Counted from the first letter of the stretch, positions 44,914 through 54,445 are shown. The stretch: DNA of 64,000 nt from Amycolatopsis orientalis DSM 43388 (GCF_000411975.1 NZ_ASXG01000166.1:62001-126000), one strand, 5' to 3'. Translations and numbers: made by a program. The notes: generated by a model not told the origin, from the letters alone.

Positions 44914-47166
44914 TCACCCGGCCGAACGCTCCCCCGGCACGCCCGCGCGGACCTGCCGATACAGCCGGGGCACGGTCGGCGCGGGCAGGGCGCGCAGCCG
45001 GCGCGGACCCGCCGGTCCGGTCGCCGCGAGATCGCACAGCACGTGGTACAGGTGGCTCAACGCGCGCAGCGCCGGGTCGTTCGCCCGGTCGCCGGGAGCG
45101 GCCGGAGTGTAGGCGAACAACGCCACGTCCGCACGGGCCAGCGAGCCCTCGGCAGCCGGACGGCCGGTGCCCGGCGGCGCCGCGGTCAGTTCCTCGACCG
45201 CTTCGGCAAGCGCGGCGCACGCCGCCGCCGGGCCGTCCGGGTGCCGGGCGCACGAACCTGGTGGCGTCCGCATCGCGACGGCGAGCGCGCGACCGTGCGT
45301 CGTCAGCGCGGCGTAGAGCGACAACCGGTGCCGCAGCCGCGGGGAGGTGGTGCCGCCCAGCACCGGGCGGGTGAGCGGCCGGGCGACCAGCGCGAGCTGG
45401 TAAAGCCGGTGGTCCAGAACACGGGCGAGCGCGTCGAAGTCCGGCGGCGGATCGGAGTGCTGCTGTTCCAGCCGGGCGGCGGCCGCGGTCAGCACTTCGC
45501 GCAGCGCTTCGAGCAGGTTGTTCCGCACCGTGCGCACAGTGTCGCGAGTGGACAGCGGGGTGACCAGCATCGCCACCACCAAGCCGACCGCCGCGCCGAT
45601 CGCGGTCTCCTCCAGGCGCAGCAGGAGCAAGCCGGGCGAGAACTCGTGCAGCACGCTATAGAGCTGGCCGACCATGATGGTGATGAAGAAGATCATGTAC
45701 GCGTACGAGAGCCGGATCAGGTAGAAGCCGAGGAACATGCTCCCGCAGATCACCCCGAGCACCGCGGCGGTGCTGCCCGCGGTCAGCTCGGCCAGCCCGA
45801 TCGACGCGGCCAGTCCGACCAGAGTGCCGAGCACCCGGTTGAAGCCTTTGAGGAACGTTTCGGTGCGGGTCGCGGTGCCGGTGAACATGATGAACGCGGC
45901 CAGCACCGCCCAGTAGTAGCGGGCGTCCGACAGCTGTTTCCCGGCAACGATGGCCAGCGTGCCGGCGATCGCGCCCTGCACCGCTTGCCGGGAGACGAAG
46001 TCCAAGCGCGACAACGGGTTCCACCGCGCGTGCCGCGCTGGCACCTCGCCCGCGGCGGCGGCGGAACCCGGCAGCGCGCCGAAGACCAGCCCGACCGCCG
46101 GTTCGAAGTCGTCGACCGGCTCGGCGCCAGCCGCGCCCGGCTTCCGCGCGCGCTCCAGCACCGGCGCGATTTCCAGCGCGGCCGCCGCGAAGTGCCGCGC
46201 GGGCCACCAGCCGCCCGCCGTGCCGCCCGCGCGTTCGGCCAGCGCAGCCAGCCGATACGCGACCTCCGCCGCGCCCCGGTCGTCGTGCCGCGCCAGCCGG
46301 TCCGCCGCCTCGGCGGCCGGCACGGCGAGCCCGGACCCGCTGTCGACCAGTGCGCACGCGGCGGTGGCCAGCTGGTCCAGCAGGTGATGCGCGTCCACCA
46401 TCGCCCGGCGGAGCGCTGCTGCGGAGAACCCGGCCGGGACCGCGCCGGGCTGCGCCGACCAGGCCTCGATCATCAGCGCCGCTTCGGCGATCCTCGCCTG
46501 GTGCGCCTGGACCCGCCGCCGCAGCCGGGTTTCCTGCCGCGGGTCCCGGTTGGCCAGCAGGTCGGCGCAGGCGCGCGCGAGCGACCGGCCGCGCGCGTCG
46601 AACGAGCGGACCACCTGGCCGAGGGTCCGTTTCGGATTGGTGCGCAGCAACGTCAGCGAAAGCAGCAGCACCCACGCGGACGCGACCGTGACGGCCAGCA
46701 GCATCGCGGGCAGCGCCGCCATGGTCGCGTGCAGGAAGGACGCGAAGAAGTAGCCCATCCAGGCCATGAAGCCGTAGAAGAAGAACGCCGGTCCGAAGCG
46801 GCGGACGAACACCGCCAGGAACATCACCACGACGAAGACGACGAGCATCAGGTCCGGATGCGCGCCGACCGCCGCGCCCGGAGCCATCCCGGCCGCGAAC
46901 GCGACCGGGAAGAACACCGCGGTCTTGACCTTCGCCCACGCGCCCGCGTCGCCGAGGGCCATCGATCCCATCATCGCGACCACCGCGCCGAGCAGCATCC
47001 CGACCAGCGCGCCCTTCGCATCCGCGCCGGTGAGATGGGCCAGCAGGTACTCGACGCCCAGCGCGGTGGCCATCGAGACGGTCGCCGCGAGCGCCGAGCG
47101 CAGCCTGCTCAGCCCCGGATCCGACGAGACGACGCGGTCCCGGATCTCCGTGCCCCTGGACAGCAT
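44914..47166 (-). CDS. FUSC-family membrane protein (aromatic acid exporter/YccS-like)
   Basis: 750 aa from the ATG at 47166 (SD GGAAGG, GGGTGG). Two blocks of membrane helices are separated by a soluble helical part. Block 1 is about residues 20-160 (ALGVEYLLAHLTGADAKGALVGMLLGAVVAMMG). Block 2 is about 385-525 (YYWAVLAAFIMFTGTATRTETFLKGFNRVLGTLVGLAASIG, trimmed), the FUSC signature. Such proteins export aromatic or other organic acids. It diverges from a MarR gene whose operator overlaps the shared promoter, so it is probably de-repressed by a phenolic ligand. Confidence 0.85.
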   Translation of the reverse strand: MLSRGTEIRDRVVSSDPGLSRLRSALAATVSMATALGVEYLLAHLTGADAKGALVGMLLGAVVAMMGSMALGDAGAWAKVKTAVFFPVAFAAGMAPGAAVGAHPDLMLVVFVVVMFLAVFVRRFGPAFFFYGFMAWMGYFFASFLHATMAALPAMLLAVTVASAWVLLLSLTLLRTNPKRTLGQVVRSFDARGRSLARACADLLANRDPRQETRLRRRVQAHQARIAEAALMIEAWSAQPGAVPAGFSAAALRRAMVDAHHLLDQLATAACALVDSGSGLAVPAAEAADRLARHDDRGAAEVAYRLAALAERAGGTAGGWWPARHFAAAALEIAPVLERARKPGAAGAEPVDDFEPAVGLVFGALPGSAAAAGEVPARHARWNPLSRLDFVSRQAVQGAIAGTLAIVAGKQLSDARYYWAVLAAFIMFTGTATRTETFLKGFNRVLGTLVGLAASIGLAELTAGSTAAVLGVICGSMFLGFYLIRLSYAYMIFFITIMVGQLYSVLHEFSPGLLLLRLEETAIGAAVGLVVAMLVTPLSTRDTVRTVRNNLLEALREVLTAAAARLEQQHSDPPPDFDALARVLDHRLYQLALVARPLTRPVLGGTTSPRLRHRLSLYAALTTHGRALAVAMRTPPGSCARHPDGPAAACAALAEAVEELTAAPPGTGRPAAEGSLARADVALFAYTPAAPGDRANDPALRALSHLYHVLCDLAATGPAGPRRLRALPAPTVPRLYRQVRAGVPGERSAG

Positions 47167-47200
47167 CCACCCGCCTTCCGATCCGCCGCGCGCCAATCAT

Positions 47201-47217
47201 CGGTATGATACCGGTAT
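47201..47217. promoter_or_regulatory. MarR operator overlapping a -10 box
   Basis: CGGTATGATACCG (47201-47213) and ATACCGGTAT (47208-47217) are overlapping palindromes. TATGAT (47204-47209) inside them is a good -10 for the rightward MarR transcript. Confidence 0.6.
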
Positions 47218-47255
47218 TTCCGCGACGCTTCTTCGGCTCATCGGAGGACCTGGGC

Positions 47256-47705
47256 ATGGAGCAGACCAGCGAGGCGCTCGACGTGCTGGAACGCGCCACC
47301 GCGGTGCTGGTGCGCAACTTCGAGCTGCTGCGCCGCCGCACGGACGTGTACGCCGAACTGGACCAGGCGGAGTACCTGCTCCTGCGCACCCTCGACGGCC
47401 TGGGCTCGGCCGACATCGGCACGCTCGCCGGCGCGCTGGGCCTGGACCCGTCCACCGCCGGACGGCAAGTGTCGGCCCTGCTCGGCAAGGACCTCGTCGA
47501 ACGCAGCCACGCCAGCGACGATCGCCGCCGCTGTGTGATCACTCCCACCGAGCGCGGCCGGGAGCTCATGCACCTGACGCGCGCGCGGCGCCGCTCGTCG
47601 GTCGGCGACCTGCTGGACGATTGGACACCGGACGAGGTCCGCGCCTTCGCCGGATTCCTCGACCGCTACAACGCCGCCGTCGCCCGCAAGTACCTGCGCG
47701 CCTGA
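47256..47705 (+). CDS. MarR-family repressor, divergent from the FUSC gene
   Basis: 149 aa from the ATG at 47256, chosen for the GGAGG eight bases upstream (an in-frame start at 47205 would lie inside the operator). Winged HTH: YLLLRTLDGLGSADIGTLAGALGLDPSTAGRQVSALLGKDLVERS (trimmed) and the wing ASDDRRRCVITPTERGREL. Likely autorepressor that also controls the divergent exporter. Confidence 0.87.
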   Translation: MEQTSEALDVLERATAVLVRNFELLRRRTDVYAELDQAEYLLLRTLDGLGSADIGTLAGALGLDPSTAGRQVSALLGKDLVERSHASDDRRRCVITPTERGRELMHLTRARRRSSVGDLLDDWTPDEVRAFAGFLDRYNAAVARKYLRA

Positions 47706-47756
47706 CGGTCTCGGGTGCGGCGCCGACTCAGCAGGCAGCGAGCACCAGTCCGCCGC

Positions 47757-49352
47757 TCACGAGGCGTCCCGCGCCAGGTTGGCGTGCCCCTCCCGAAGCG
47801 CGCGCTTGACGATCTTCCCGCTCGGGTTCTTCGGCAGCGCGTCCACGAACACCACGTACTTCGGGCACTTGTACCCGGCCAGGTGCTTGCGGGCGTGCGC
47901 GAGCACCTCGTCCGCGGTGAGCGTGACGCCCTCGCGGGGCACGACCGCCGCGGTCACCGCCTCGATCCAGTGCGGGTGCGCGACGCCGAACACGGCGACC
48001 TCGGCGATGCCGTCGTGCAGGTACAGCGCTTCCTCGACCTCGCGGCTCGCGACGTTCTCGCCGCCGGTCTTGATCATGTCCTTCTTCCGGTCGACCACCG
48101 AGAGGTAACCCTCTTCGTCGAGCACGCCGAGGTCGCCGGAGTGGAACCAGCCGCCGGCGAAGGCCGCGGCGGTTTTCTCCTCGTCCTCGTAGTAGCCGAG
48201 CGTCGCGTGCGGGCTGCGGTGCACGATCTCGCCGACCTCGCCGGGCGGCAGTTCGCGGCCGTCCTCGTCCACGATCCGGGTCTCGACGTTGATCGAGGCC
48301 CGGCCCGCCGAACCCGCCTTCGCGAGTTGTTCGTGCGGGCGCAGGATCGTGGCGAGCGGGGCCATTTCGGTCTGGCCGTAGAAGTTCCACAGCTGCACGT
48401 CCGGCAGCCGGCGCGCGAGTTCGCGCAGCACCTCGGCGGGCATCGGCGACGCGCCGTAGTAGCCCTTGCGCAGGCTGGACAGGTCCGTCGTGTCGAACGC
48501 CGGGTGGCGCAGCAGCGAAATCCACACCGTCGGCGGCGCGAACAGCTTCGTCGCCCGTTCCCGTTCCACCGCGGCCAGCAGCGCCGCCGGGTCCGGACCG
48601 GGCAGGATCACGCTCGTCGCGCCGAGGTAGACGTCGACCGACAGGAAACAGTCCAGCTGCGCGCAGTGGTAGAGCGGCAGGGAATGCACCTCGATGTCGT
48701 CGCCGGTCATGCTGCCGTCGATCGCGCACGAGACGTACTGCGCGATCAGCGACCGGCTCGACAGCAGCACGCCCTTCGGCCGCGATTCGGTTCCGGAGGT
48801 GTACATCAGCCGCAGCGGATCGTCGTCCGCCACCGGCACCGCGGGCGCGGTTTCGTCGCCGGGCTGGTCGATCCAGTCCGCGACGCTCTCCCATCCGCCG
48901 CCGCTGCCGCCGATCCGCGCGCGCAGGGCGCCGGTGCGGCCGGAGCGGGCCAAGGCCTCCGCCGCGGTGTCGAGCAGCGCGTCCTCGGCGATCAGCCCGG
49001 ACACCCCGGCGTGCCCGAGGATGAACGCGACCTCCTCCGCGCCGAGCATGAAGTTCACCGGCACGAGCACCACGCCCAGCTTGGCCGTGGCGAACACGAG
49101 CACCGCGTACTCCCAGCAGTTGCGGCTGAGCAGCGCGAGCCGGTCGCCCTTGGCGAGGCCGCGTTCGGCGAGCCGGTGCGCGCAGCGGTTGACCGCCGCG
49201 TCGAACTCGCGGTAGGTCGCCCGGCGCTCGCCGGAGACGATCGCGAGCTTGTCCGGGAGGCGCAACGCGGTGCGCCGCAGGAGATCCCCGACGGAATGCT
49301 GGCGGGCGTGCTGGATCGCTTCCGCCGTTTCGGCGCTGAACGGGCTCGGCAT
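47757..49352 (-). CDS. AMP-dependent acyl-CoA synthetase/ligase
   Basis: 531 aa from the ATG at 49352; the SD is weak. Adenylate-forming enzyme: A3 core MYTSGTESRPKGVLLSSRSL, A5 WNFYGQTEMAPLATIL, A7 FHSGDLGVLDEEGYLSVVDRKKDMIKTGGENV (split here across two motifs), A10 LPKNPSGKIVKRALRE with the catalytic lysine. It activates a carboxylic acid, probably fatty or aromatic, to its CoA thioester. Convergent with the MarR gene. Confidence 0.9.
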   Translation of the reverse strand: MPSPFSAETAEAIQHARQHSVGDLLRRTALRLPDKLAIVSGERRATYREFDAAVNRCAHRLAERGLAKGDRLALLSRNCWEYAVLVFATAKLGVVLVPVNFMLGAEEVAFILGHAGVSGLIAEDALLDTAAEALARSGRTGALRARIGGSGGGWESVADWIDQPGDETAPAVPVADDDPLRLMYTSGTESRPKGVLLSSRSLIAQYVSCAIDGSMTGDDIEVHSLPLYHCAQLDCFLSVDVYLGATSVILPGPDPAALLAAVERERATKLFAPPTVWISLLRHPAFDTTDLSSLRKGYYGASPMPAEVLRELARRLPDVQLWNFYGQTEMAPLATILRPHEQLAKAGSAGRASINVETRIVDEDGRELPPGEVGEIVHRSPHATLGYYEDEEKTAAAFAGGWFHSGDLGVLDEEGYLSVVDRKKDMIKTGGENVASREVEEALYLHDGIAEVAVFGVAHPHWIEAVTAAVVPREGVTLTADEVLAHARKHLAGYKCPKYVVFVDALPKNPSGKIVKRALREGHANLARDAS

Positions 49353-49440
49353 AGCGGGAGTCTCATCCACCGGCGCGGCGCGCGCAAGCAGGGCCGGCGG
49401 CCGGTCTCGGTAGGCTTTCGGCACACCTGGGGAGAGGCGC

Positions 49441-51645
49441 GTGGACGAAACCGAAGCACCGACGCTGGACCGGCCGGACATCAGCGCCCGGCTGCCCCGG
49501 TACCGGCTCGTCCGCCAGCTCGCGCGCACCAGGATGAGCGAGGTCTTCGAGGCGCTCGACACGGCGGAAGACCGCGCGGTGGCGCTCAAGGTCGTCGGCC
49601 CGGAGTTCATGGCGGTGCCCGGTTTCCGTACCCGGTTCGAACGCGAAACGCGGATCGCGCGCGACCTCGTGCACCCGAACGTCGTCCCGGTGCTGGACGC
49701 CGGGTTCACCGACGACGGCTACCTGGGCTACCTGGCGATGGAGTACGTCCGCGGCACGAACCTCGCCCGGCTGCTCGCCGACCGCGGTCCGCTGTCTTTT
49801 CCGGAGACTGTCGAAATCGGACGCGGGATCGCGGCCGCTCTCGACGCGGCGCACGAACGCCGGCTCGTGCACCGGGACGTCAAACCCGGCAACATCCTGC
49901 TCGACGCCGACGGCCGGGCATACCTGTGCGACTTCGGCATCGCCCGCCAGCTCGACCTGACCCAGCTCACCGCGACCGGGGCGTTCCTCGGCACAGTCGG
50001 CTACGCCGCGCCCGAACAACGCCAGGGCAAACCGGCCGGACCGGCCGCCGACGTGTACTCGCTCGCCTGCGTGCTCTGCGAATGCCTGACCGGCGCTCCC
50101 CCGGGCCACCCCGCCGACCTCGACCGGCCCGGGTTCTCCGCGCTTCGCCGGTCGCTCAGCACCGACCCGGACGCGCGGCATCCGACGTGCACCGCATTGG
50201 TCGAGGACCTGGTCGCGGCCGAACGCCGGGACCGGCGGAGGCGGCGGGCGCTGCGCGCGGGAATCCCGGCGGTCGCCGGCGCGGCGCTGCTCCTCGCCGG
50301 GCTGATCGTCGCGAACCCGTCCGGAATCGACGACGCCACCCTCGCCCGACTGCCCGCGGCGCTCCGCGCGGACTGCTCCCCAGCAGACTCGGCGGTTTCC
50401 GGCGCGACCGCGACCGTCACCTGTCGCGACCCGTCCGGCCGCGCCGCCACGACCGCGCTGTACGCCGACCAGAAACAGGCCGACGACGCCTACTCGGCCG
50501 CGCTGTCCCGCACCGGGGTGTCACCCGGGCAGGGAGACTGCGCGTCGGCCGCCGGGGCCGAACACCGTTACCCGGCAACCGGACCCGCCCTCGGCCGCGT
50601 CTTCTGCTGGGCCGGGCCCTCCCTGTCCCTGCTGGTCTGGAAGGACGACGCCGCCCGCACCGTCACCACCGCCCACACCTCGGCGAACGACGACGCCGCG
50701 TTGCGGGCGGCCTGGGTCGGCTGGACCGGCGCACCGGCTTTCCCGACCCCGGACGAAACCGCGCTCATCAGCCTCGGCGCCGGGAACCAGTGCCGCCGCG
50801 CGACACCTGGGGACCTCAGCGGCTACCCCGGCGCCGTCGCCGGGGTCTCCTGCACGCCGAGCGGCACCGGCGCTCGCGACGTCTCCTACTACCGTTTCGC
50901 TGACGCCGCGGCAGTGCGCAAGAGCTTCGACAGTCTGGTCGCCGCCGCGAAGGCCCCGAGCGGCGGACCTTGCCCGGGTTCTTTCCTGAGCACGACCCGC
51001 TTCGACTGGCTGAGCGTCGACCTCGGACAGGTGCTCTGCCATCCGGGCCAGGAAAGCACCGTCGCGATCGACTGGAGCCTCGAACCCCTCCGCGTCATCG
51101 GCCACGTCGCCGGCACTGTCCCGGCAACTGTCGGCGGATGGTGGTCGCAGTGGCACCTCGCGCCGCTGAGCCAGATCGTCGCGCAGGTCAACCGCGACGC
51201 CGCGTTCCCGAATCCGGCGGAAAACGCTCTGCTGCAACGGATTCCCGCCGCGTCCCGGCTCAACTGCGTGCGCCCGTCTGCGGACCAGCGATGGCAGGAC
51301 ATCGGCGTGGCGCCGGCCGGCGCGGCCGTCGCCTGCGGACGCACCAGCGGGGCCGGACTGGTCGTCTACTACCAACTGCCCGACGCGGCCACGATGAAGC
51401 AGGTCTTCAACAGCACCCAGACCACCGAAAAGGCGTGCACCGACCAGCCGCCGGACTTCGCCGCCGACCGCCCGTACTCGCGCGGCGGCCGCACCGGACG
51501 GCTCGCCTGCGCGACCCTCACGCCCGGCGGCGAGCGCATTCTGAAGTGGACGGACGACCAGTCGGACATCCTAGCGATCGCGCATCGCGGCGCCGAGCCG
51601 TTCGCGATGATCGACTGGTGGACTCACGACGCGGGCCCGTCCTGA
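49441..51645 (+). CDS. Ser/Thr protein kinase with triple extracellular Cys-repeat sensor
   Basis: 734 aa, GTG start. Kinase domain about residues 20-265: ALK with K50, E69, HRDVKPGN (D146), DFG (164-166), and APE-like APEQ (190-193). The glycine-rich loop is degenerate (LARTRMSEVFEA instead of GxGxxG), so ATP handling may be altered. One membrane helix lies at about 273-291. The exterior holds three related repeats of about 130-150 residues, each with four cysteines: 312/328/367/389, 451/471/511/533 and 609/632/666/690. The spacing is alike, which suggests two disulfides per repeat. A PknB-like receptor kinase of unknown signal. Confidence 0.87.
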   Translation: MDETEAPTLDRPDISARLPRYRLVRQLARTRMSEVFEALDTAEDRAVALKVVGPEFMAVPGFRTRFERETRIARDLVHPNVVPVLDAGFTDDGYLGYLAMEYVRGTNLARLLADRGPLSFPETVEIGRGIAAALDAAHERRLVHRDVKPGNILLDADGRAYLCDFGIARQLDLTQLTATGAFLGTVGYAAPEQRQGKPAGPAADVYSLACVLCECLTGAPPGHPADLDRPGFSALRRSLSTDPDARHPTCTALVEDLVAAERRDRRRRRALRAGIPAVAGAALLLAGLIVANPSGIDDATLARLPAALRADCSPADSAVSGATATVTCRDPSGRAATTALYADQKQADDAYSAALSRTGVSPGQGDCASAAGAEHRYPATGPALGRVFCWAGPSLSLLVWKDDAARTVTTAHTSANDDAALRAAWVGWTGAPAFPTPDETALISLGAGNQCRRATPGDLSGYPGAVAGVSCTPSGTGARDVSYYRFADAAAVRKSFDSLVAAAKAPSGGPCPGSFLSTTRFDWLSVDLGQVLCHPGQESTVAIDWSLEPLRVIGHVAGTVPATVGGWWSQWHLAPLSQIVAQVNRDAAFPNPAENALLQRIPAASRLNCVRPSADQRWQDIGVAPAGAAVACGRTSGAGLVVYYQLPDAATMKQVFNSTQTTEKACTDQPPDFAADRPYSRGGRTGRLACATLTPGGERILKWTDDQSDILAIAHRGAEPFAMIDWWTHDAGPS

Positions 51646-51649
51646 GCGC

Positions 51650-52096
51650 TCAGCCCTGCACCGAGCCGCCGATCGAGGCCGACCCGGTGACGTTCCCGGA
51701 CCCGCCGCTCGCGGTGTGCACGGATTCCTTGCCGTCCACGACGGAGTACATCTCCACGTGTCCGCTCGCGCCGGAGTAGGTGATCTCCAACGTCCACTGG
51801 TGCGGTTTCCCGTCCGCGGGCACGGTGAGCGACTGCCGCCACGGCATCTTCACCGGCCCGGTTTCCTTGGCCGCGCCGTCCAGGGTGTAGGAGACCTGTT
51901 TCAGCGAACCGGAACCGGTCGCGTTCAGCACGAGCGTGTGCGGCTCGCGGTCCGGCACCTGTTCCCTCACCGGCGCGGCCGAGGAAGAAGGCGGCGCGGG
52001 TGCGGGAGGCGAGGCCGGGCTGCCCGAGCACGCGGTCGCCGCGGCGAGGAACGCGACCGGCACGAAGGCCGTCCGGGCCGAGGTGCGAAAGTCCAT
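51650..52096 (-). CDS. Small MmpS-like lipoprotein
   Basis: 148 aa, ATG at 52096. Signal peptide with lipobox AATAC (C23), then a Pro/Ser-rich spacer and a beta-rich domain (HTLVLNATGSGSLKQVSYTLDG, MPWRQSLTVPADGKPHQWTLEITY). The last part resembles the MmpS/transport-accessory fold. No MmpL partner is nearby, so the role is open. Convergent with the kinase, four bases apart. Confidence 0.72.
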   Translation of the reverse strand: MDFRTSARTAFVPVAFLAAATACSGSPASPPAPAPPSSSAAPVREQVPDREPHTLVLNATGSGSLKQVSYTLDGAAKETGPVKMPWRQSLTVPADGKPHQWTLEITYSGASGHVEMYSVVDGKESVHTASGGSGNVTGSASIGGSVQG

Positions 52097-52149
52097 GCGC
52101 GCACCGTACTGAGCGATCGCCGGGACCGGTCCCGGCCCGGGAAATCCGC

Positions 52150-52515
52150 TCAGCCGTCCTTCGCCCACACCCGCACGGCCGCCGCGACGGCGATCCCGGC
52201 GGTGCCGAGCACGATCCCGGCGACCAGCAGTCCGGAGGCGATCAACCCGAGCGCGGCCACCGCGAACAGCCCGACCTCGAGGAAGAACCGGGTCGGCTCC
52301 GGACTGCGCCGTTTCGCCTTCGGCGCGATCACCAGCCACCAGATCGCCCCGGCGAGCGCCGGCCACAGCACCGCGGACAGGATGTCGAGGAACGTGCTCC
52401 CGCCGAGCCGCGCACCGGCGACCGCGAGCCCGGCCAGCAGCGCCAGTTCGGTCAGGAAGCGGAGAACGAGCACCGCGCCGGGGAAACCGCGCAATTCGGG
52501 TCGAGTCGTGGTCAC
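52150..52515 (-). CDS. YrdB-family (DUF2568) membrane protein
   Basis: 121 aa with four membrane helices (VLVLRFLTELALLAGLAVAGA, FLDILSAVLWPALAGAIWWLVIAPKA, FFLEVGLFAVAALGLIASGL, VAGIVLGTAGIAVAAAV). The helix 2-3 pattern WWLVIAPKAKRRSP is typical of the family. Function unknown. Confidence 0.78.
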   Translation of the reverse strand: MTTTRPELRGFPGAVLVLRFLTELALLAGLAVAGARLGGSTFLDILSAVLWPALAGAIWWLVIAPKAKRRSPEPTRFFLEVGLFAVAALGLIASGLLVAGIVLGTAGIAVAAAVRVWAKDG

Positions 52516-52576
52516 GCCGGGAAGCCTAACGGCCGGGCCCGCGCTCCGTGCGCGGAGTCGCGGACCCGGCCGGAAG

Positions 52577-53890
52577 CTAGCGCCGGGCGACCATCCGGGA
52601 GAGCGTCATCAGGATCGCCCCGAACACCAGCAGCGCCGCCCCGAACACCGCGAGCCGCGGGGTGCTCACGCCGGTTTTCGCCAGTGCCTGCTGCTTCGGC
52701 TGGCTGGCCTCCGGCGCGGAGGTCTGCGCCGGCTGGCTGGTCGCGACCTCCTGCGGGGCCGAGGCCTTCGGCGTCACCTTCGCGACCTCGTGCACGCGGG
52801 CGGTGAGCGAGCCGGCGTGCGTGGCGTCCGACAGCGAGCCGGGCGGGTTCGCCTGCATGCCGCCGGCCCAGACGAGACCGCTGATGTCCTTCTTCGCCGC
52901 GGGCGACGAGGTGGACGCCGGCGGCTTCGTCGCCGAGGACGTCGGGCTGCTGGACGTCGGGCTGCTGGACGTCGTCGGGCTCGCCTTCGTGGTCGTCGTC
53001 GGCGAGGTCGTGGCCGAACTGGTCGGCGTCTTCGTCGGCGTCTTGGTCGCCGAGGAGGTCGGCGGCGCGCTCGTGGTCGGCGTGGCCGACGTCGGCGGCT
53101 TCGTCGAGGTGGTCGGTTTCGGCGGCGCCGGGGCCTCGCTCTTCGGGGCGTCGCCGCCGGCGAGCTTGATCAGCTGCTCCATCGAGCCGTTGAACGAATC
53201 CTGGTCGCCGGGTTTGTTGCCGGAGTCCGAGTACTGCCAGATCGTGTAGTAGCGCCAGCCCGAGGGCAGCGGCCCCGCGCTCTGCGCGTACCGGGCGATG
53301 AACAGCGGATGCGTGTCGCCGAACGCTGCGGAGTCACCGGTGCAGGTCTTCCACCAGTCGGTGGTGGTGTAGAGCATCGGCCAGCGCGACGTTTTCGCGT
53401 GCACCCGCTCGGAGAACGACCGCACCCACGACACCATCGCGGACTGCGACAGGCCGAAGCAGGTGGAGCCGTACGGGTTGTACTCGATGTCCAGCATCGG
53501 CGGCATGGTGCGGCCGTCCGCCGACCAGCCTCCGCCGTGCGCGACGAAGTAGTCCGCCTGCGTCGCGCCGTCGGACACGTCCGGACGCGCGAAGTGGTAC
53601 GCGCCGCGGATCATCCCGACGTCGTAAGAGCCGTCGTACTGCTGCGCGAAATACGGGTTTCGGTACCCAGTGCCCTCGGTCGCCTTGACGTACGCGAAGC
53701 GCGCGCCGGCGTTCCAAGCCGCTTTCCAGTCCACATTGCCCTGATGGCCGGACACGTCCATGCCCGGCACCTCGGCAGGCGCCGCCGCCGCGCGGGGCGC
53801 GTGCAGCAGCCCCAGCGCTCCGACCGCGGCCACCGCTGCCGCCGCGACGACCGCACCCGCCCGAGCCGCTATCCGCCCGGAGCCCGTCAT
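52577..53890 (-). CDS. GH25 muramidase with LAKTG cell-wall sorting signal
   Basis: 437 aa. Signal peptide to about residue 37 (AAAAPAE). GH25 lysozyme domain about 42-245 with catalytic-face residues D45 (GMDVSGHQ), D134 and E136 (MLDIEY), and YTIWQYSDSG. Then a long Pro/Thr/Ser linker at about 255-340. The C-terminus has LAKTG (403-407), a hydrophobic helix and RMVARR, a complete sortase signal of the LAxTG (class E) type. It cleaves peptidoglycan between MurNAc and GlcNAc and is predicted to be wall-anchored. It diverges from the aminosugar ABC operon. Confidence 0.9.
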   Translation of the reverse strand: MTGSGRIAARAGAVVAAAAVAAVGALGLLHAPRAAAAPAEVPGMDVSGHQGNVDWKAAWNAGARFAYVKATEGTGYRNPYFAQQYDGSYDVGMIRGAYHFARPDVSDGATQADYFVAHGGGWSADGRTMPPMLDIEYNPYGSTCFGLSQSAMVSWVRSFSERVHAKTSRWPMLYTTTDWWKTCTGDSAAFGDTHPLFIARYAQSAGPLPSGWRYYTIWQYSDSGNKPGDQDSFNGSMEQLIKLAGGDAPKSEAPAPPKPTTSTKPPTSATPTTSAPPTSSATKTPTKTPTSSATTSPTTTTKASPTTSSSPTSSSPTSSATKPPASTSSPAAKKDISGLVWAGGMQANPPGSLSDATHAGSLTARVHEVAKVTPKASAPQEVATSQPAQTSAPEASQPKQQALAKTGVSTPRLAVFGAALLVFGAILMTLSRMVARR

Positions 53891-54419
53891 CCTCTACTCC
53901 CTCGTCTTTTTCCCGCCCGGGGAGCGCTCCGGCCGTCCGCTTCTCTTCCCCAAGAGCGGCACCGGATCACCTGGGCGAGCCCCAGTGTGTGCGACACGCG
54001 GGACGCCTGTAAACCACTGGGAGTGATGTGACTCGTGGTACACAGGAGGTTTTCCGAGGTCACCGGGGGTACGACGGTCTCCGGCCGGGACGAAACTCAC
54101 CCACCCCGGGTCACTGCCGGCGGCCAATTCGCCACCGGTCGCGGTGAGTGATCAGCACGCGCGAGCAAGACCGTTCCGTCCTCGCGCCAGGGCCGAAAGT
54201 CGTTCGCGCGGGTCCGCCGGAGACCCGCGCGCCGCCTCCGGCGCCCCGGGCCCGGCGAGGCGTTCACGAACAACTCCCCCGCACCGGAAACCCTTGCCCG
54301 CACTGCCGAAACCGGCCGCCGCCAGCGCTTTTCGCCGCGACATCGGTAATCGCCCGGACACGCAGCGTCAACCCGGCGGCCGTCTTCGCAACATCTTGGC
54401 AACCGGCTTGACACCGGCT

Positions 54420-54433
54420 GTGGTCCGGACCAC
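54420..54433. promoter_or_regulatory. dre site 1 (DasR operator)
   Basis: GTGGTCCGGACCAC, a perfect palindrome matching the DasR consensus (WSTGGTCTAGACCASW type). It lies seven bases after a TTGACA -35 and so overlaps the promoter of the aminosugar operon. Confidence 0.75.
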
Positions 54434-54445
54434 TCTGCTGGACAT

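Noticed and set aside
53891..54120. ydaO-type c-di-AMP riboswitch upstream of the muramidase
   Set aside because: Cell-wall hydrolase context fits, but I cannot find the conserved core pieces of that riboswitch; only generic hairpins are visible.
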